Shown here: one piece after another, positions 17,568 through 26,973 of the stretch
Layout: each line of letters starts with the position of its first letter
Numbering within the stretch: the first letter of the stretch is position 1
Translations under genes and position numbers: made by a program
The notes under the pieces: generated by a model
Database searches by the model: none
What the model was told of the DNA's origin: nothing
The model's input: the letters and a program-made list of their open reading frames with translations, nothing else
Source of the DNA: Arthrobacter sp. APC 3897
Lineage (GTDB): Bacteria > Actinomycetota > Actinomycetes > Actinomycetales > Micrococcaceae
Direction of reading: 5' to 3'
Assembly (NCBI RefSeq): GCF_030407495.1
Contig: NZ_JASDDG010000021.1
Location: 1-64,000, forward strand
DNA: 64,000 nucleotides

Positions 17568-17573
17568 AGTTTA
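17568..17573 (-). promoter_or_regulatory. -10 element TAAACT that fixes the lysS start
   Basis: TAAACT on the minus strand ends seven bases before the GTG at 17560. It falls inside the extended open frame, so translation from the earlier GTG at 17584 is unlikely. No -35 was evident. Confidence 0.55.
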
Positions 17574-17641
17574 CAGAGCCGCACAGCTTGGGTTTACGGC
17601 CGGCACCCAGCTTGTTCGCGGCGGGCGCACAGCAGGATGGT

Positions 17642-18598
17642 TTAGCTGTTTCCAGAGAGCTCCAGCGGAAGGTTGTCGATCAGGCGCACGGAGCCAACCT
17701 GCGCCGCCAGGAGCGCCAGCGCCGGTCTGTCCAGCGGACGGTCCAGGGACGCGAGCGGCTGCAGTGTCTGCGGATCCACAATGTCGAAGTAATCCAGTTT
17801 CACCAGCGGCTCCGCTTCCACCAGGGCGACGGCGGCAGCCAGGTCCGGGGGCGCGCCGGCCGAGACCCGGTCCCGCAGGGCAAACAGGGCGCGGGAAAGC
17901 ACCGTTGCGGCGCGGCGGTGCTCCGGGTCCAGGAACACATTGCGGCTGGATTCAGCCAGTCCGTCCGGCGCCCGGACAACGGGAACGGCTTTGATGTCCG
18001 CGTCGAAGCTCAGGTCCGCCGCCATCCGGCGGATCAGCGCCAGCTGCTGGGCATCCTTTTGTCCGAAGTAGGCCCGGTAGCGGACCGGGGTCCCGCCTGC
18101 CGCGGCGGGGGACGCGGTGGGGGACGCATAGTGCAGGAGCTTGGCCACCACGGTCAGCACGCCGTCAAAATGCCCGGGCCGCGAGGCACCCTCGTAGCGT
18201 GCCCCTAGTTCTCCGGAGCTCACCCGCACGAGCGGCGGTCCCCCCGGATACACCTCCTCCTCGGCGGGTGCGAAGACCAGGTCCACGCCGGCGTCGCCCA
18301 GCAGTTTTAGATCCGCTTCGAGGGTGCGCGGATACCGGCGCAGGTCCTCGGGATCGTTGAACTGCAGCGGATTGACGAACACCGTGGCAACGACGACGTC
18401 GTTCTCGGCCCGCGCCGCGTCCATCATGGAGCGGTGGCCCTGGTGCAGGGCACCCATGGTGGGGACCAGACCCAAACTCAAGGGACGCTGCCCGGTGGCG
18501 TTTCCGGCGTCGGCCCCGGCCCCGCCCTTTGACGCGAGCGCCTCAGCGATGGCAGATTTCAGTTCCGCTGCGGTGCGCAGCAGCCGCGGCGTGCTCAC
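17642..18598 (-). CDS. panC: PanC, pantoate--beta-alanine ligase
   Basis: Joins pantoate and beta-alanine with ATP to form pantothenate. 318 residues. The HIGH-like ATP motif is in [14 protein letters not shown] (about 46-59), and the KMSKS-like region lies in the last third ([12 protein letters not shown]). The GTG start overlaps the stop of the upstream DUF2520 gene by 4 bases (GTGA). Last gene of the long fol-PH-pan chain. panB and panD are not in the window. Confidence 0.96.
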   Translation of the reverse strand: MSTPRLLRTAAELKSAIAEALASKGGAGADAGNATGQRPLSLGLVPTMGALHQGHRSMMDAARAENDVVVATVFVNPLQFNDPEDLRRYPRTLEADLKLLGDAGVDLVFAPAEEEVYPGGPPLVRVSSGELGARYEGASRPGHFDGVLTVVAKLLHYASPTASPAAAGGTPVRYRAYFGQKDAQQLALIRRMAADLSFDADIKAVPVVRAPDGLAESSRNVFLDPEHRRAATVLSRALFALRDRVSAGAPPDLAAAVALVEAEPLVKLDYFDIVDPQTLQPLASLDRPLDRPALALLAAQVGSVRLIDNLPLELSGNS

Positions 18599-19515
18599 TG
18601 TTCGTCCGCATCCCGGGTCAGGGCGTCAATGACGGCCTTGCCGCGGGCTTCGCTCAGCAGGCCGCGGTCCATGGCCCGCAGGGCCGTGGCCAGGGACAGG
18701 GCCCGGTAGGTATCCCGCATGTCGGCGCTGTCCCCGGCGGACATTTCCGCCAGGTGCGCGGTCACGGTTCCGGCGTCGCCGCGGGCTACGGGTCCGGTCA
18801 GGGAATGTTCTCCGGAGGCCAGGGCGTTTTCCAGCGAAGCACGCATGAGCGGACCCAGCAGCCGGTCCGGATTCTCCACCCCGATGTCCTTCAGCAGCTG
18901 GGTGGACTGGGCTGTAATGGTGACCAGGTGGTTGGAGGCATGCGCCAGTGCCAGGTGATAGTTGACCCGGTCCGCTTCATCGATGACCACGGGTTCGGCA
19001 CCCATCTCCACTACCAGGGCCTGGGCGATGGGCAGTACGGCAGCAGGGGCGGTCACGCCGAAGGAGCAGTCAGCCAGCCGGGTCAGGTCAAGGCTCATGC
19101 CGGTAAATGTCATGGCCGGATGCAGGGCCAGCCCAATGGCACCGGCCCGGCGGGCAGGTTCCAGGATCTCCGTGCCGAAGCGCCCCGATGTGTGGGCAAC
19201 CAGCTGACCGGCCTGCCAGGCATTGGTGGCCGCGAGTCCGGAAACCAGCGGACCCAGGGCGTCATCCGGAACGGCAAGGAGCACCAGTTCGGAACGTTCC
19301 ACAATGTCCGGGATGTCCATGACCGGTACGCCGGGCAGCAGGTTGGCCGCGCGCTCACGGCTCTCCTCGCTCACTGCGGAAACCCCGACGACGGCGTGCT
19401 CGGCCGCGCGCAGGGCCGCACCCAGGACGGCTCCAACCCGGCCGGCGCCGATCACGCCGATACCGAGCCGGCCTCGCCGCCGTTTGTCGGCGGTGCTCAT
19501 CTCAGAGCTGTTCAT
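18595..19515 (-). CDS. Rossmann-like/DUF2520 oxidoreductase, candidate ketopantoate reductase
   Basis: 306 residues. NAD(P)-binding Rossmann motif [13 protein letters not shown] at about 20-32, then a helical C-terminal DUF2520 domain with ALHPAMTF at about 137-144. The fold resembles ketopantoate and 6-phosphogluconate reductases. It overlaps panC by 4 bases, and a protein of this predicted-oxidoreductase type has been reported as PanG in Francisella. That makes reduction of ketopantoate to pantoate the best guess. Start at the ATG 19515 with AAGGAG seven bases upstream; it overlaps the end of the preceding gene by 14 bases. Confidence 0.8.
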   Translation of the reverse strand: MNSSEMSTADKRRRGRLGIGVIGAGRVGAVLGAALRAAEHAVVGVSAVSEESRERAANLLPGVPVMDIPDIVERSELVLLAVPDDALGPLVSGLAATNAWQAGQLVAHTSGRFGTEILEPARRAGAIGLALHPAMTFTGMSLDLTRLADCSFGVTAPAAVLPIAQALVVEMGAEPVVIDEADRVNYHLALAHASNHLVTITAQSTQLLKDIGVENPDRLLGPLMRASLENALASGEHSLTGPVARGDAGTVTAHLAEMSAGDSADMRDTYRALSLATALRAMDRGLLSEARGKAVIDALTRDADEQ

Positions 19516-21103
19516 GGGGGTACTCCTTGGAAACCGGTTCAGGGGAAAGGTGTGGTGAGGGCCCGGGTGCCGGGGCGCCGCCGGAGCTGTTCCACCGGCC
19601 GGTGCGGTCCCTGCGCCGGGCGTCGCGTGCCCGGACTGCCTGTTCGAGGAACAGTGTGCGCGCGTCGCCGTCGTCGATTTTCCGCACGTGCGGACGGACC
19701 GGGCCGGGGGTGGAATGCAGGATCAGGTCAGTGGTGCCAAAGCGCCGGCGGAGCGGGCCCTGCTCCAGGGCGATGGACTGCGTGCGTTCATGCGGCACCA
19801 CCGAAAGGACCCGCCAGAGCGCTCCGCTGCGGATGAGCAGTGCAGTGTCCGTCAGGGCGTAGCCGTTGCGGCGCCAGGCCAGCGGAGCAATCCAGCGGGC
19901 CCGGCGCGGCGTCGTGATGAATCCGCCGGCACCGTCCCGTCCGGTGATGCCGGCCGTAAAGACATCCACGGGGCGGTCGGTGCCAGGCTCGGGCAGGACG
20001 AGGGCGAGGACGGCAAACACTTCGGCCAGCGTCCCTGCGGGCAGGAGCTTTGTCCGGGCCTGGGTGTCGGAGGTGGTGCCGGCACCGTAGCCTGCCACAT
20101 TGACCGACACGCGGTACCACCCGGTGAGCCGCCACAGCGGTGACTGTGTGACGGACACTGCCTGGATCCGGCCGGGAGGTACGGTCTGGGTGCGGGTGTC
20201 CAGCAGGCCGTAGCGCAGCCGGATGCCGTCCCGGGAGACCGAGGCGCGGAAATTGAAGGACGTGGAGAATTCGGTCCAGTATCCGCCCGCAGTGCCGAAG
20301 AGGATGGGCAGCATGATGGCCAGGCTAATCGCCTCTGAGGTGGCAACGGTGATCGCCAGGACCACGGCAATGCCGAAGAGCAGGAACAGGGTGGTGCCGG
20401 AGAGCAGGGTGGCTGCAATGACCCGTCCCGGCCGCAGTTCCAGGACGGGCTGCTCGGGTGCCTCGAGGTGACCGGGAACAAAGGTACCGCCGGCGGGGCC
20501 GGTTCCGGTCCCGCCGGGACTGTCCTCGGCGCCGGCGTCGTCGGAACCGGCTTCCGTGCCGCCTGTTGGGGGGACAGCACCGGCCCCGGTATCGCTGCCG
20601 GCACCGGAGGCACGGCCCAGGAGCAGGGCCCGCAGCCGCTGCGCATCGTTGAGTTTCAGGTAGGCCAGCTGGACCGCGGATTCTCCGGCGTCGGCAACCT
20701 CAAAGCGCAGTTCAGCCAGGCCGAACAGCCGCGCCAAAAGCGGCTGGACAATGTCGATGGCCTGCACCCGGTCCAGGCGGGCCTGGCGCTGTTTGCGGAA
20801 CACCACGCCGGAATGGACCCGGACGTGGTCATCGGTGACCTGGTAGCGGGTGAACCACCAGGACAGGAAAAAGATGCCGGCCAGGATCAGCAGGACCCCG
20901 GCGAGGATGCCCGCAGCAATGAGCAGGGCGGTACCGTCAAGCGGGTTTCCCGGTGCTGAGTTGTTGTCGCCGCGGAAGCCGGCGGTCTCCTCGAACCAGT
21001 TCCGGCCAATGACGAAGGCGATCGCGGCCAGTGCAATCCATCCGCGCACCAGCGGTGACACCGGATGGACGCGGGACCATTCCCCGTTGTGCGGGATGCT
21101 CAC
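19502..21103 (-). CDS. Membrane protein with bacterial PH-like domains (YdbT type)
   Basis: 533 residues from the GTG at 21103, which overlaps the previous gene's stop (GTGA). Two membrane segments near the N-terminus (about 17-35 and 52-75) precede a PH-like domain (RYQVTDDHVRVHSG, then RLDRVQAIDIVQPLL). After a low-complexity Gly/Thr/Asp linker come two more membrane segments, and the DGIRLRYGLLD and RNGYALTDTALLIRSG segments repeat the PH pattern. Bacterial PH proteins of this type sit in membranes; their function is unknown. It is paired with a smaller PH protein. Confidence 0.8.
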   Translation of the reverse strand: MSIPHNGEWSRVHPVSPLVRGWIALAAIAFVIGRNWFEETAGFRGDNNSAPGNPLDGTALLIAAGILAGVLLILAGIFFLSWWFTRYQVTDDHVRVHSGVVFRKQRQARLDRVQAIDIVQPLLARLFGLAELRFEVADAGESAVQLAYLKLNDAQRLRALLLGRASGAGSDTGAGAVPPTGGTEAGSDDAGAEDSPGGTGTGPAGGTFVPGHLEAPEQPVLELRPGRVIAATLLSGTTLFLLFGIAVVLAITVATSEAISLAIMLPILFGTAGGYWTEFSTSFNFRASVSRDGIRLRYGLLDTRTQTVPPGRIQAVSVTQSPLWRLTGWYRVSVNVAGYGAGTTSDTQARTKLLPAGTLAEVFAVLALVLPEPGTDRPVDVFTAGITGRDGAGGFITTPRRARWIAPLAWRRNGYALTDTALLIRSGALWRVLSVVPHERTQSIALEQGPLRRRFGTTDLILHSTPGPVRPHVRKIDDGDARTLFLEQAVRARDARRRDRTGRWNSSGGAPAPGPSPHLSPEPVSKEYPHEQL

Positions 21104-21612
21104 AGTCCGGCCAACTGCGTTTCGCCGCGTTCGGACAGGTGCTCCCGCAGCCGTGCGCCTTCGGCGGCGGGAAGGCCTGGCAGCACGGCGTTGGTGCCCG
21201 GTGCGGCAGTGTGCAGTTTGACGGAGCACAACCCGAAAGCCCGCTCAAGCGGGCCCACGGTGACGTCCACATACTGCATCCGGCCGTACGGAACCACGAG
21301 GGTGCGCTGGAAAAAGATGCCGCGCCGCAGCAGGAAGTCCTCGTTGCGTTCCGCGTAGCAGACCGCACGGACCTGCCGCGGCAGCAGAATCCCGCGCCAG
21401 AGATACGCGGCCGCGACCACAGCGGGAAGCCCCCAGGCGAGCCAGTCCGGAACCCAGGTCCAGGCCCCGATGCTTCGCAGGATGAGGGGAAGGCAGGCCG
21501 CGGCCACTGTGAGGACGGCTTCCACCGCCCAGCCGGTGAGGCGGACCGTAAGGTACCTGGGCGAGATGTGCTCCCAGGACAGGCCGTCCGGGTCAATGGC
21601 TTCGCTAGGCAT
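21100..21612 (-). CDS. Small membrane PH-domain protein
   Basis: 170 residues. Two membrane segments at about 25-45 and 55-75 are followed by one bacterial PH domain (LRRGIFFQRTLVVPYGRMQYVDV). Start placed at the ATG 21612, which has GGAG just upstream and overlaps the DUF3180 stop by 8 bases; ATG codons at 21639 and 21630 are possible alternatives. The pairing of a short and a long PH membrane protein is common in actinobacteria and Firmicutes (YdbS-YdbT). The role is unknown. Confidence 0.78.
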   Translation of the reverse strand: MPSEAIDPDGLSWEHISPRYLTVRLTGWAVEAVLTVAAACLPLILRSIGAWTWVPDWLAWGLPAVVAAAYLWRGILLPRQVRAVCYAERNEDFLLRRGIFFQRTLVVPYGRMQYVDVTVGPLERAFGLCSVKLHTAAPGTNAVLPGLPAAEGARLREHLSERGETQLAGL

Positions 21613-22114
21613 ATTCTCCGTCTTCCCGTTCATCTGCGTCATCCGGGCGGGCAGCGGTGCCGCGCCCGTGGGAATCATCCGGCGGAAGCCGGCAGAAGCG
21701 TTCCACCAGGAGCCCGACGGAGATCATGAGGATCCCTCCGGCGATCATAGCCAATGATCCCCAGGTGGCCGGATGTCCCGGACGCAGCGACCACAGCGGA
21801 AGCTGCTGGATGAAAACCCCTGCGTGCCAGCCCAGAAGCAGCGAACCGGCGTAGGCAGTGGCCTGGGCCAGGACGAGCGTCCGGGCGGCGGCGATCGGGT
21901 TCAGCTCGCGGTCGCGCCGGCCCTGCTGCCAGCGCCGCACCCGCAGCCCGAGGACGAGCGTGGCTCCCGATATCAGCACGACGGTCAGCAGCCCGAAGAT
22001 GCTCAGGACTGCCGGGGGCAGGGAGTTGCGGGTTGCCCAGTCGTTGATCAGCCAGCCGGCAACGCCGGATGCGAGGGCAAAGACAGCCAGCCAGCGGTAT
22101 CGGATGCTTCCCAC
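21605..22114 (-). CDS. DUF3180 membrane protein
   Basis: 169 residues with four membrane segments (about 9-26, 35-58, 84-104, 118-140) and a hydrophilic, Asp/Glu/Arg-rich tail. This matches the actinobacterial DUF3180 family, which is usually found directly after folK, as here, 8 bases downstream. GTG start. No function is known; constant linkage with fol genes suggests co-expression rather than a folate enzyme. Confidence 0.8.
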   Translation of the reverse strand: MGSIRYRWLAVFALASGVAGWLINDWATRNSLPPAVLSIFGLLTVVLISGATLVLGLRVRRWQQGRRDRELNPIAAARTLVLAQATAYAGSLLLGWHAGVFIQQLPLWSLRPGHPATWGSLAMIAGGILMISVGLLVERFCRLPPDDSHGRGTAARPDDADEREDGEYA

Positions 22115-22122
22115 GGTGAGGA

Positions 22123-22620
22123 TCAGTCCCCTTCGAAGATTTCCAGGCCGGGCAGGTCTTCGGCCCTGGCCGCCAGTTCAGCCACGCGGGTACCCGAAAG
22201 CACGGCGTCCGGGTCCATCCAGGCCCAGGGCTGGAGCACAAAGGCCCGGGTCGAGGCGCGGGGATGGGGCAGGGTCAGGGTTTCGTCGTCAAGCACCGTG
22301 TCGCCGTAGGTGATGATGTCGACGTCGAGCGTCCGCGGACCCCAGCGCACCTCGCGGACGCGGTGGTGGGCGTTTTCCACCGCCTGGCAGTGCGCCAGCA
22401 GGTCATGCGGGGCGAGGTCCGTCTCCACGGATATGACGAGATTGAGGTAATCCGGCTGGTCCGGGCCCCCCACGGGACGGGTGCGGACCACCGGGGACAC
22501 CGCCTGCAGGCGCACACCGGGATGGTCAGCCAGCTGGGCGACGGCGTCGGAGAGTGTATCTCGGCTCTCACCGAGGTTGCTGCCCAGTGCCAGGACGGCG
22601 GTCACGGGAGCGGCGCTCAT
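22123..22620 (-). CDS. folK: FolK, hydroxymethyldihydropterin pyrophosphokinase
   Basis: 165 residues. Transfers pyrophosphate from ATP to 6-hydroxymethyl-dihydropterin. Motifs: LGSNLGESRDTL near the N-terminus, the WGPRTLDVDIITYG magnesium/substrate motif (about 93-106) and LPHPRASTRAFVL. ATG overlaps the folB stop by 4 bases. Confidence 0.97.
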   Translation of the reverse strand: MSAAPVTAVLALGSNLGESRDTLSDAVAQLADHPGVRLQAVSPVVRTRPVGGPDQPDYLNLVISVETDLAPHDLLAHCQAVENAHHRVREVRWGPRTLDVDIITYGDTVLDDETLTLPHPRASTRAFVLQPWAWMDPDAVLSGTRVAELAARAEDLPGLEIFEGD

Positions 22621-23027
22621 GACCGGCTCCGGCGGATGGTCACCGATACATCACCAAACGGAACCGTGATGGGTGCCTGCGGCTTGTGCACTGTTACTTC
22701 CACGGCCTCTACGCCCGCGAAGCCGTCCAGGACGGCCGCGGCAATACGTTCGGCCAGTGCTTCGATCAGGTTCAGGGGCTCACCGCTGATGATGGCCGCC
22801 ACCTGCTCGGCAAGGATGCCGTAGTGGGCGGTCCTGGTGAGATCATCGCTGAGTCCGGCCGGCTGCAGGTCCGCATGCAGCACGAGGTCCACCACAAACG
22901 GCTGTCCGTTGCGGCGTTCCTCTTCGAAGACACCGTGGAAACCCTGCGCGGTGATCCCGGTCAGGGTGATGGTGTCGCGGACGCCGCGCACAGCGGCCTG
23001 TACGTCGTCAGTATTGGGGGTGTTCAT
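22617..23027 (-). CDS. folB: FolB, dihydroneopterin aldolase
   Basis: 136 residues. Cleaves dihydroneopterin to 6-hydroxymethyl-dihydropterin. Family signature GITAQGFHGVFEEERRNGQ (about 23-41) and the C-terminal VEVTVHKPQAPI. I placed the start at the ATG 23027, five bases after the folP TGA; the longer open frame upstream lies inside folP. Confidence 0.96.
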   Translation of the reverse strand: MNTPNTDDVQAAVRGVRDTITLTGITAQGFHGVFEEERRNGQPFVVDLVLHADLQPAGLSDDLTRTAHYGILAEQVAAIISGEPLNLIEALAERIAAAVLDGFAGVEAVEVTVHKPQAPITVPFGDVSVTIRRSRS

Positions 23028-23031
23028 GGGG

Positions 23032-23937
23032 TCAGCCTTTCCAGGCGGCAGCGGTCTTGACGGCGTCGATGCTGGGGCCGACGTTGTGCACGCGCACGCA
23101 CCAGGCGTTGGAGAAGGCAGCCAGCGCGGTGACGGCCGCCGTGGCGCTGTCACGCTCCACCGGCGGCACCGGCTCGCCGTCACGGGTCAGCAGCGAACCC
23201 AGGAAACGTTTCCGGGAGGCACCGATCAGCACTCTGTGACCCATGGCGTTCAGGCGGTCGGCAGCGCGCAGCAGTTCCCAGTTGGCGGAACCGTCTTTGG
23301 AGAAGCCCAATCCGGGATCAATGATGATCTGCTCCGGGGCAACTCCGGCCGCGTAGAACATTTCCCGGATCTGTTCGAGTTCGGAAATAACCTCGTCAAC
23401 CACCGAGTGGTAGGCCGCACGCGGATCGGCGCTGCGGACCGCGCCCCGGCTGTGCATCAGGACGTAGTGGACGCCGGTGCGGGCCACCAGTGCCGGCATT
23501 TCCGGATCGACTTCCGTGCCGGACACGTCGTTGATGAGGCAGGCGCCGGCGGCAATGGCTTTTTCCGCCGTGGAGACGTTCATGGTGTCAACGCTGACCG
23601 GGACGCCGGCACCGGCCAGGGCAGCCACCACTGGGAGGACGCGCTCCTGTTCCTCTTCGGGGCTTACCCGCACGGAGTCGGGGCGGGTGGACTCCCCGCC
23701 CACGTCAATAATGTCGGCGCCGCCGTAATACATTTTCAATCCGGCATCGACTGCTGCGCCGGTCTCGCTGAACCGGCCGCCGTCGCTGAAGGAATCCGGG
23801 GTGACGTTCAGGATTCCCATCACCAGTGTGCGGCCGGCGGGAAGGTCCCGGAACCGCCGCGTTGTCCCGGCCGGACGCAGGATCTTCAGCGGAGAAGTGG
23901 CCGGTCCGGTTCCAGGTGAAGCTGCGAGTGAATCCAT
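23032..23937 (-). CDS. folP: FolP, dihydropteroate synthase
   Basis: 301 residues. Condenses hydroxymethyl-dihydropterin pyrophosphate with p-aminobenzoate; target of sulfonamides. Motifs: GILNVTPDSFSDGG (about 40-53), DVGGESTRP, and the pterin-binding GASRKRFLG. About 35 residues precede the first motif. It lies 11 bases after folE. Confidence 0.97.
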   Translation of the reverse strand: MDSLAASPGTGPATSPLKILRPAGTTRRFRDLPAGRTLVMGILNVTPDSFSDGGRFSETGAAVDAGLKMYYGGADIIDVGGESTRPDSVRVSPEEEQERVLPVVAALAGAGVPVSVDTMNVSTAEKAIAAGACLINDVSGTEVDPEMPALVARTGVHYVLMHSRGAVRSADPRAAYHSVVDEVISELEQIREMFYAAGVAPEQIIIDPGLGFSKDGSANWELLRAADRLNAMGHRVLIGASRKRFLGSLLTRDGEPVPPVERDSATAAVTALAAFSNAWCVRVHNVGPSIDAVKTAAAWKG

Positions 23938-23948
23938 GGGCAGACTTC

Positions 23949-24566
23949 CTAACGTCCGAGGATGAGGCTCATGGCCTCGGCGCGGGTAGCCGTTTCACGC
24001 AGCTGGCCGCGCACGGCGGAGGTAACGGTCTTGGCGCCGGGCTTGCGGACCCCGCGCATGGACATGCACAGGTGTTCGCATTCAATGACGACTATGGCGC
24101 CGCGCGGGTTGAGGTTGTCCATCAAAGCTTCCACGATCTGCGTGGTCAGCCGTTCCTGGACCTGGGGGCGGCGGGCATAGACCTCCACCAGCCGGGCCAG
24201 TTTGCTGAGCCCGGTCACCAGGCCTTCCTGCGACGGGATGTAGCCAATGTGGGCAGTGCCGTGGAAGGGCACCAGGTGGTGTTCGCAGGTGGAGAAGAAG
24301 GAAATGTCCTTGACCAGCACCATCTCCTCGTGCTCGATCGCAAAGGTGGTGGCGAGCAGGTCAGCGGGGTCCTGGTGCAGCCCGGCAAAGATCTCTGCGT
24401 AGGATTTCGCCACGCGCTTGGGGGTGTCCTGCAGCCCGTCGCGGTCGGGATCCTCGCCGATCGCCAAAAGGATCTCGCGGATCGCCTTCTCGATGCGGGG
24501 CTGGTCCACGGGGGCCGGGGGAACGGAGAGGTTCTCCATTGTCAGTTCATCGTCGAAATCCGTCAC
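23949..24566 (-). CDS. folE: FolE, GTP cyclohydrolase I
   Basis: 205 residues. Opens the GTP ring to make dihydroneopterin triphosphate, the first step to folate. Zinc ligands lie in [13 protein letters not shown] and in [12 protein letters not shown], as usual for the zinc-dependent form. First gene of the fol-PH-pan chain; a hairpin separates it from ftsH, so it should have its own promoter. Confidence 0.97.
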   Translation of the reverse strand: MTDFDDELTMENLSVPPAPVDQPRIEKAIREILLAIGEDPDRDGLQDTPKRVAKSYAEIFAGLHQDPADLLATTFAIEHEEMVLVKDISFFSTCEHHLVPFHGTAHIGYIPSQEGLVTGLSKLARLVEVYARRPQVQERLTTQIVEALMDNLNPRGAIVVIECEHLCMSMRGVRKPGAKTVTSAVRGQLRETATRAEAMSLILGR

Positions 24567-24596
24567 TGCTTGATCCTACCGTGACTGTTCGGAACG

Positions 24597-24630
24597 ACGG
24601 CGGCCCGGCACCTCAGTGCCGGGCCGCCGT
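24597..24630 (-). terminator. Hairpin terminator between ftsH and folE
   Basis: Perfect 15-base stem ACGGCGGCCCGGCAC / GTGCCGGGCCGCCGT with loop CTCA, just after the ftsH stop. The following minus-strand bases (CGTTCC) are only weakly U-rich, so read-through into folE is possible. Confidence 0.75.
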
Positions 24631-24636
24631 TCGCTG

Positions 24637-26751
24637 CTATCGGGTGTTCTGGTCCGGGGCGCCGGTATCGTCAGTGCGCCCGGCTGTCCCGCCCGTGCCG
24701 CCCTGGCCGGGGTGCCCGGATCCGGTGCCCCCGGGCTGCGGGAGCCCGTTGCCGGACACATCAAAGTCCTGGGGCAGGTCAGCGTCCGCAATCTGGTCCT
24801 GCGGGGAGACGGTGCCCGGATCCGGCTGCCCGTTGGCCGCCGCTTCACGGCGTTCCCTGGCGGAGACCACCGGCGGCAGGCTGTGGACCTGGCGGGTGGG
24901 CTTGGACAGCCACACTTCGCGGACGCCGCGCTTGCGCACGTCGGAGAAGACCTCGGCAATTTCAGCCTGGTTCAGCGTCTCGCGCTCCAGCAGTTCCAGG
25001 GCCAGCCGGTCCAGGACGTCCCGGTTCTCGGTCAGGATCTGGTACGCCTCATCGTGGGCGTTGTCCAGCAGGCGCCGGACTTCTTCATCCACCACGTAGG
25101 CAACCTGGTCGGAGTAGTTCCGTTCCTGGCCCATGTCCCGGCCCAGGAAGGGCTCTCCCCCGCCGGAGCCGAGCTTCACGGAACCGATCCGCTCGCTCAT
25201 CCCATACTGGGTGACCATCTTCCGGGCCGTGGCAGTGGCCTTCTCGATGTCGTTGGAAGCGCCGGTGGAGGGGTCGTGGAAGACAATCTCCTCAGCAACG
25301 CGGCCGCCCATGGCATAGGCCAGCTGGTCCAGCAGTTCGTTGCGGGTCACCGAGTACTTGTCATCCTGCGGCAGCACCATGGTGTAGCCGAGGGCACGGC
25401 CGCGCGGCAGGATGGTCACCTTGGTGACCGGGTCCGTGTTCCGCAGAGCGGCCGCCACCAGGGCGTGTCCACCCTCGTGGTACGCGGTGATCTTGCGCTC
25501 GAGTTCCTTCATCACGCGGCTGCGCTTCTGCGGGCCGGCAATGACGCGGTCAATGGCTTCATCCAGTGCGCGGTCATCGATCAGCTGCGCATTGGAGCGT
25601 GCCGTCAGCAGCGCCGCTTCGTTGAGCACGTTGGCGAGGTCCGCACCGGTGAAGCCCGGAGTCTTGCGGGCCACGGTTTCCAGGTCTATGCCCTCGGCCA
25701 TCGGCTTGCCCTTGGCATGGACCTGCAGGATGTGCAGGCGGCCCTGCATGTCCGGTGCCTCGACGCCGATCTGGCGGTCGAAGCGGCCCGGCCGCAGCAG
25801 TGCGGGGTCCAGCACGTCGGGACGGTTGGTCGCGGCAATCAGGATGACGTTCGTATTGCCGTCAAAGCCGTCCATCTCGACCAGCAGCTGGTTCAGGGTC
25901 TGCTCGCGCTCGTCGTTGCCGCCGCCCACGCCGGCGCCGCGGTGACGGCCGACGGCGTCGATCTCGTCCACAAAGATGATGGCCGGGGCGTTGGACTTGG
26001 CCTGCTCAAAGAGGTCCCGGACGCGGGAGGCACCCACACCCACGAACATTTCCACGAAGTCGGAACCGGAGATGGAGTAGAACGGCACTCCGGCTTCGCC
26101 TGCCACCGCGCGGGCCAGCAGGGTCTTACCGGTACCGGGAGGGCCGTACAGCAGCACGCCCTTGGGGATCTTGGCGCCCACGGCCTGGAACTTGGCCGGG
26201 TCCTGCAGGAACTCCTTGATTTCGTGCAGTTCCTCCACGGCTTCGTCAGCTCCGGCGACGTCGGCGAAGGTGACCTGCGGCATGTCCTTATTGGTCAGCT
26301 TGGCCTTGGACTTGCCGAATTTCATGACCTGCGAACCGCCGCCCTGCATGCGGGAGAGCAGGAACCAGAAGATGACACCGATGATGATGAAGGGCAGGAA
26401 CAGTCCGAGGAAGCTGGTGAACCAGTTGGTCTGCACCGGCTGGTCGGTGAAGCCGGCGGCACCGGAATCGTTGACGGCCTCGACAATGTCATCGCCGCGG
26501 GCCGTGCCGAAGTAGAACTGGACGTTCTTGGCGGGTTCGGGGTCGTCGCCGCGCAGAGTCAGGTCAACGCGCTGTTCACCGTCATAAATCTTGGCCTGCT
26601 CAACCTTCTGGTCCTTGAGCAGCTGCAGGCCCACGCTCGTGTCCACCTGGGTTGCCCCGTTGGGGGAAAGGGTGGGAAGAATGAGCACCAAAAGGGCCAG
26701 TGCCAGGATGATCCAAATGCCCGGTCCCTTGAAGAAGTTCTTAGATTTCAT
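24637..26751 (-). CDS. ftsH: FtsH, membrane-bound AAA+ zinc protease
   Basis: 704 residues. Two membrane segments (about 10-30 and 107-127) flank a small extracytoplasmic domain. The AAA domain has Walker A GPPGTGKT (about 206-213) and Walker [12 protein letters not shown]. The zinc site is HEGGHA (about 428). The C-terminal ~60 residues are a Gly/Pro/Thr/Gln-rich tail that looks disordered. An AGGAGG-like sequence lies unusually far (about 24 bases) before the ATG, and an in-frame TGA three codons upstream excludes an earlier start. Confidence 0.97.
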   Translation of the reverse strand: MKSKNFFKGPGIWIILALALLVLILPTLSPNGATQVDTSVGLQLLKDQKVEQAKIYDGEQRVDLTLRGDDPEPAKNVQFYFGTARGDDIVEAVNDSGAAGFTDQPVQTNWFTSFLGLFLPFIIIGVIFWFLLSRMQGGGSQVMKFGKSKAKLTNKDMPQVTFADVAGADEAVEELHEIKEFLQDPAKFQAVGAKIPKGVLLYGPPGTGKTLLARAVAGEAGVPFYSISGSDFVEMFVGVGASRVRDLFEQAKSNAPAIIFVDEIDAVGRHRGAGVGGGNDEREQTLNQLLVEMDGFDGNTNVILIAATNRPDVLDPALLRPGRFDRQIGVEAPDMQGRLHILQVHAKGKPMAEGIDLETVARKTPGFTGADLANVLNEAALLTARSNAQLIDDRALDEAIDRVIAGPQKRSRVMKELERKITAYHEGGHALVAAALRNTDPVTKVTILPRGRALGYTMVLPQDDKYSVTRNELLDQLAYAMGGRVAEEIVFHDPSTGASNDIEKATATARKMVTQYGMSERIGSVKLGSGGGEPFLGRDMGQERNYSDQVAYVVDEEVRRLLDNAHDEAYQILTENRDVLDRLALELLERETLNQAEIAEVFSDVRKRGVREVWLSKPTRQVHSLPPVVSARERREAAANGQPDPGTVSPQDQIADADLPQDFDVSGNGLPQPGGTGSGHPGQGGTGGTAGRTDDTGAPDQNTR

Positions 26752-26912
26752 TCGTCGTCAGGGCGTACGCCCCGTCCCTCCTGATCAACAACGCTGATAA
26801 TGCGCGGAAATATACTCGAACAAGCTATACACCGTTACCTGATGGAACACGTCCGGAATGACGGGAAAGTTCCCTCAGGGCGTAGCGGGCCGGCGTGATG
26901 CTGATCGCGGAA

Positions 26913-26957
26913 GCGGCACCGGAGGCAGTGGCCCGAAGGCCCGCCGCCCGGTGCCGC
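26913..26957 (-). terminator. Hairpin after hpt
   Basis: A 10-base perfect stem GCGGCACCGG / CCGGTGCCGC encloses 25 bases that can form a second small stem (GGCCC...GGCCC region). It begins 17 bases after the hpt stop. No U tract, so the call is moderate. Confidence 0.5.
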
Positions 26958-26973
26958 GGAAGCGCGCTGGAGC

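Noticed and set aside
24637-26784. Long plus-strand open frames opposite ftsH, clpC, dacB and lysS
   Set aside because: They are shadows of high-GC genes on the other strand: no conserved motifs, no ribosome binding sites.
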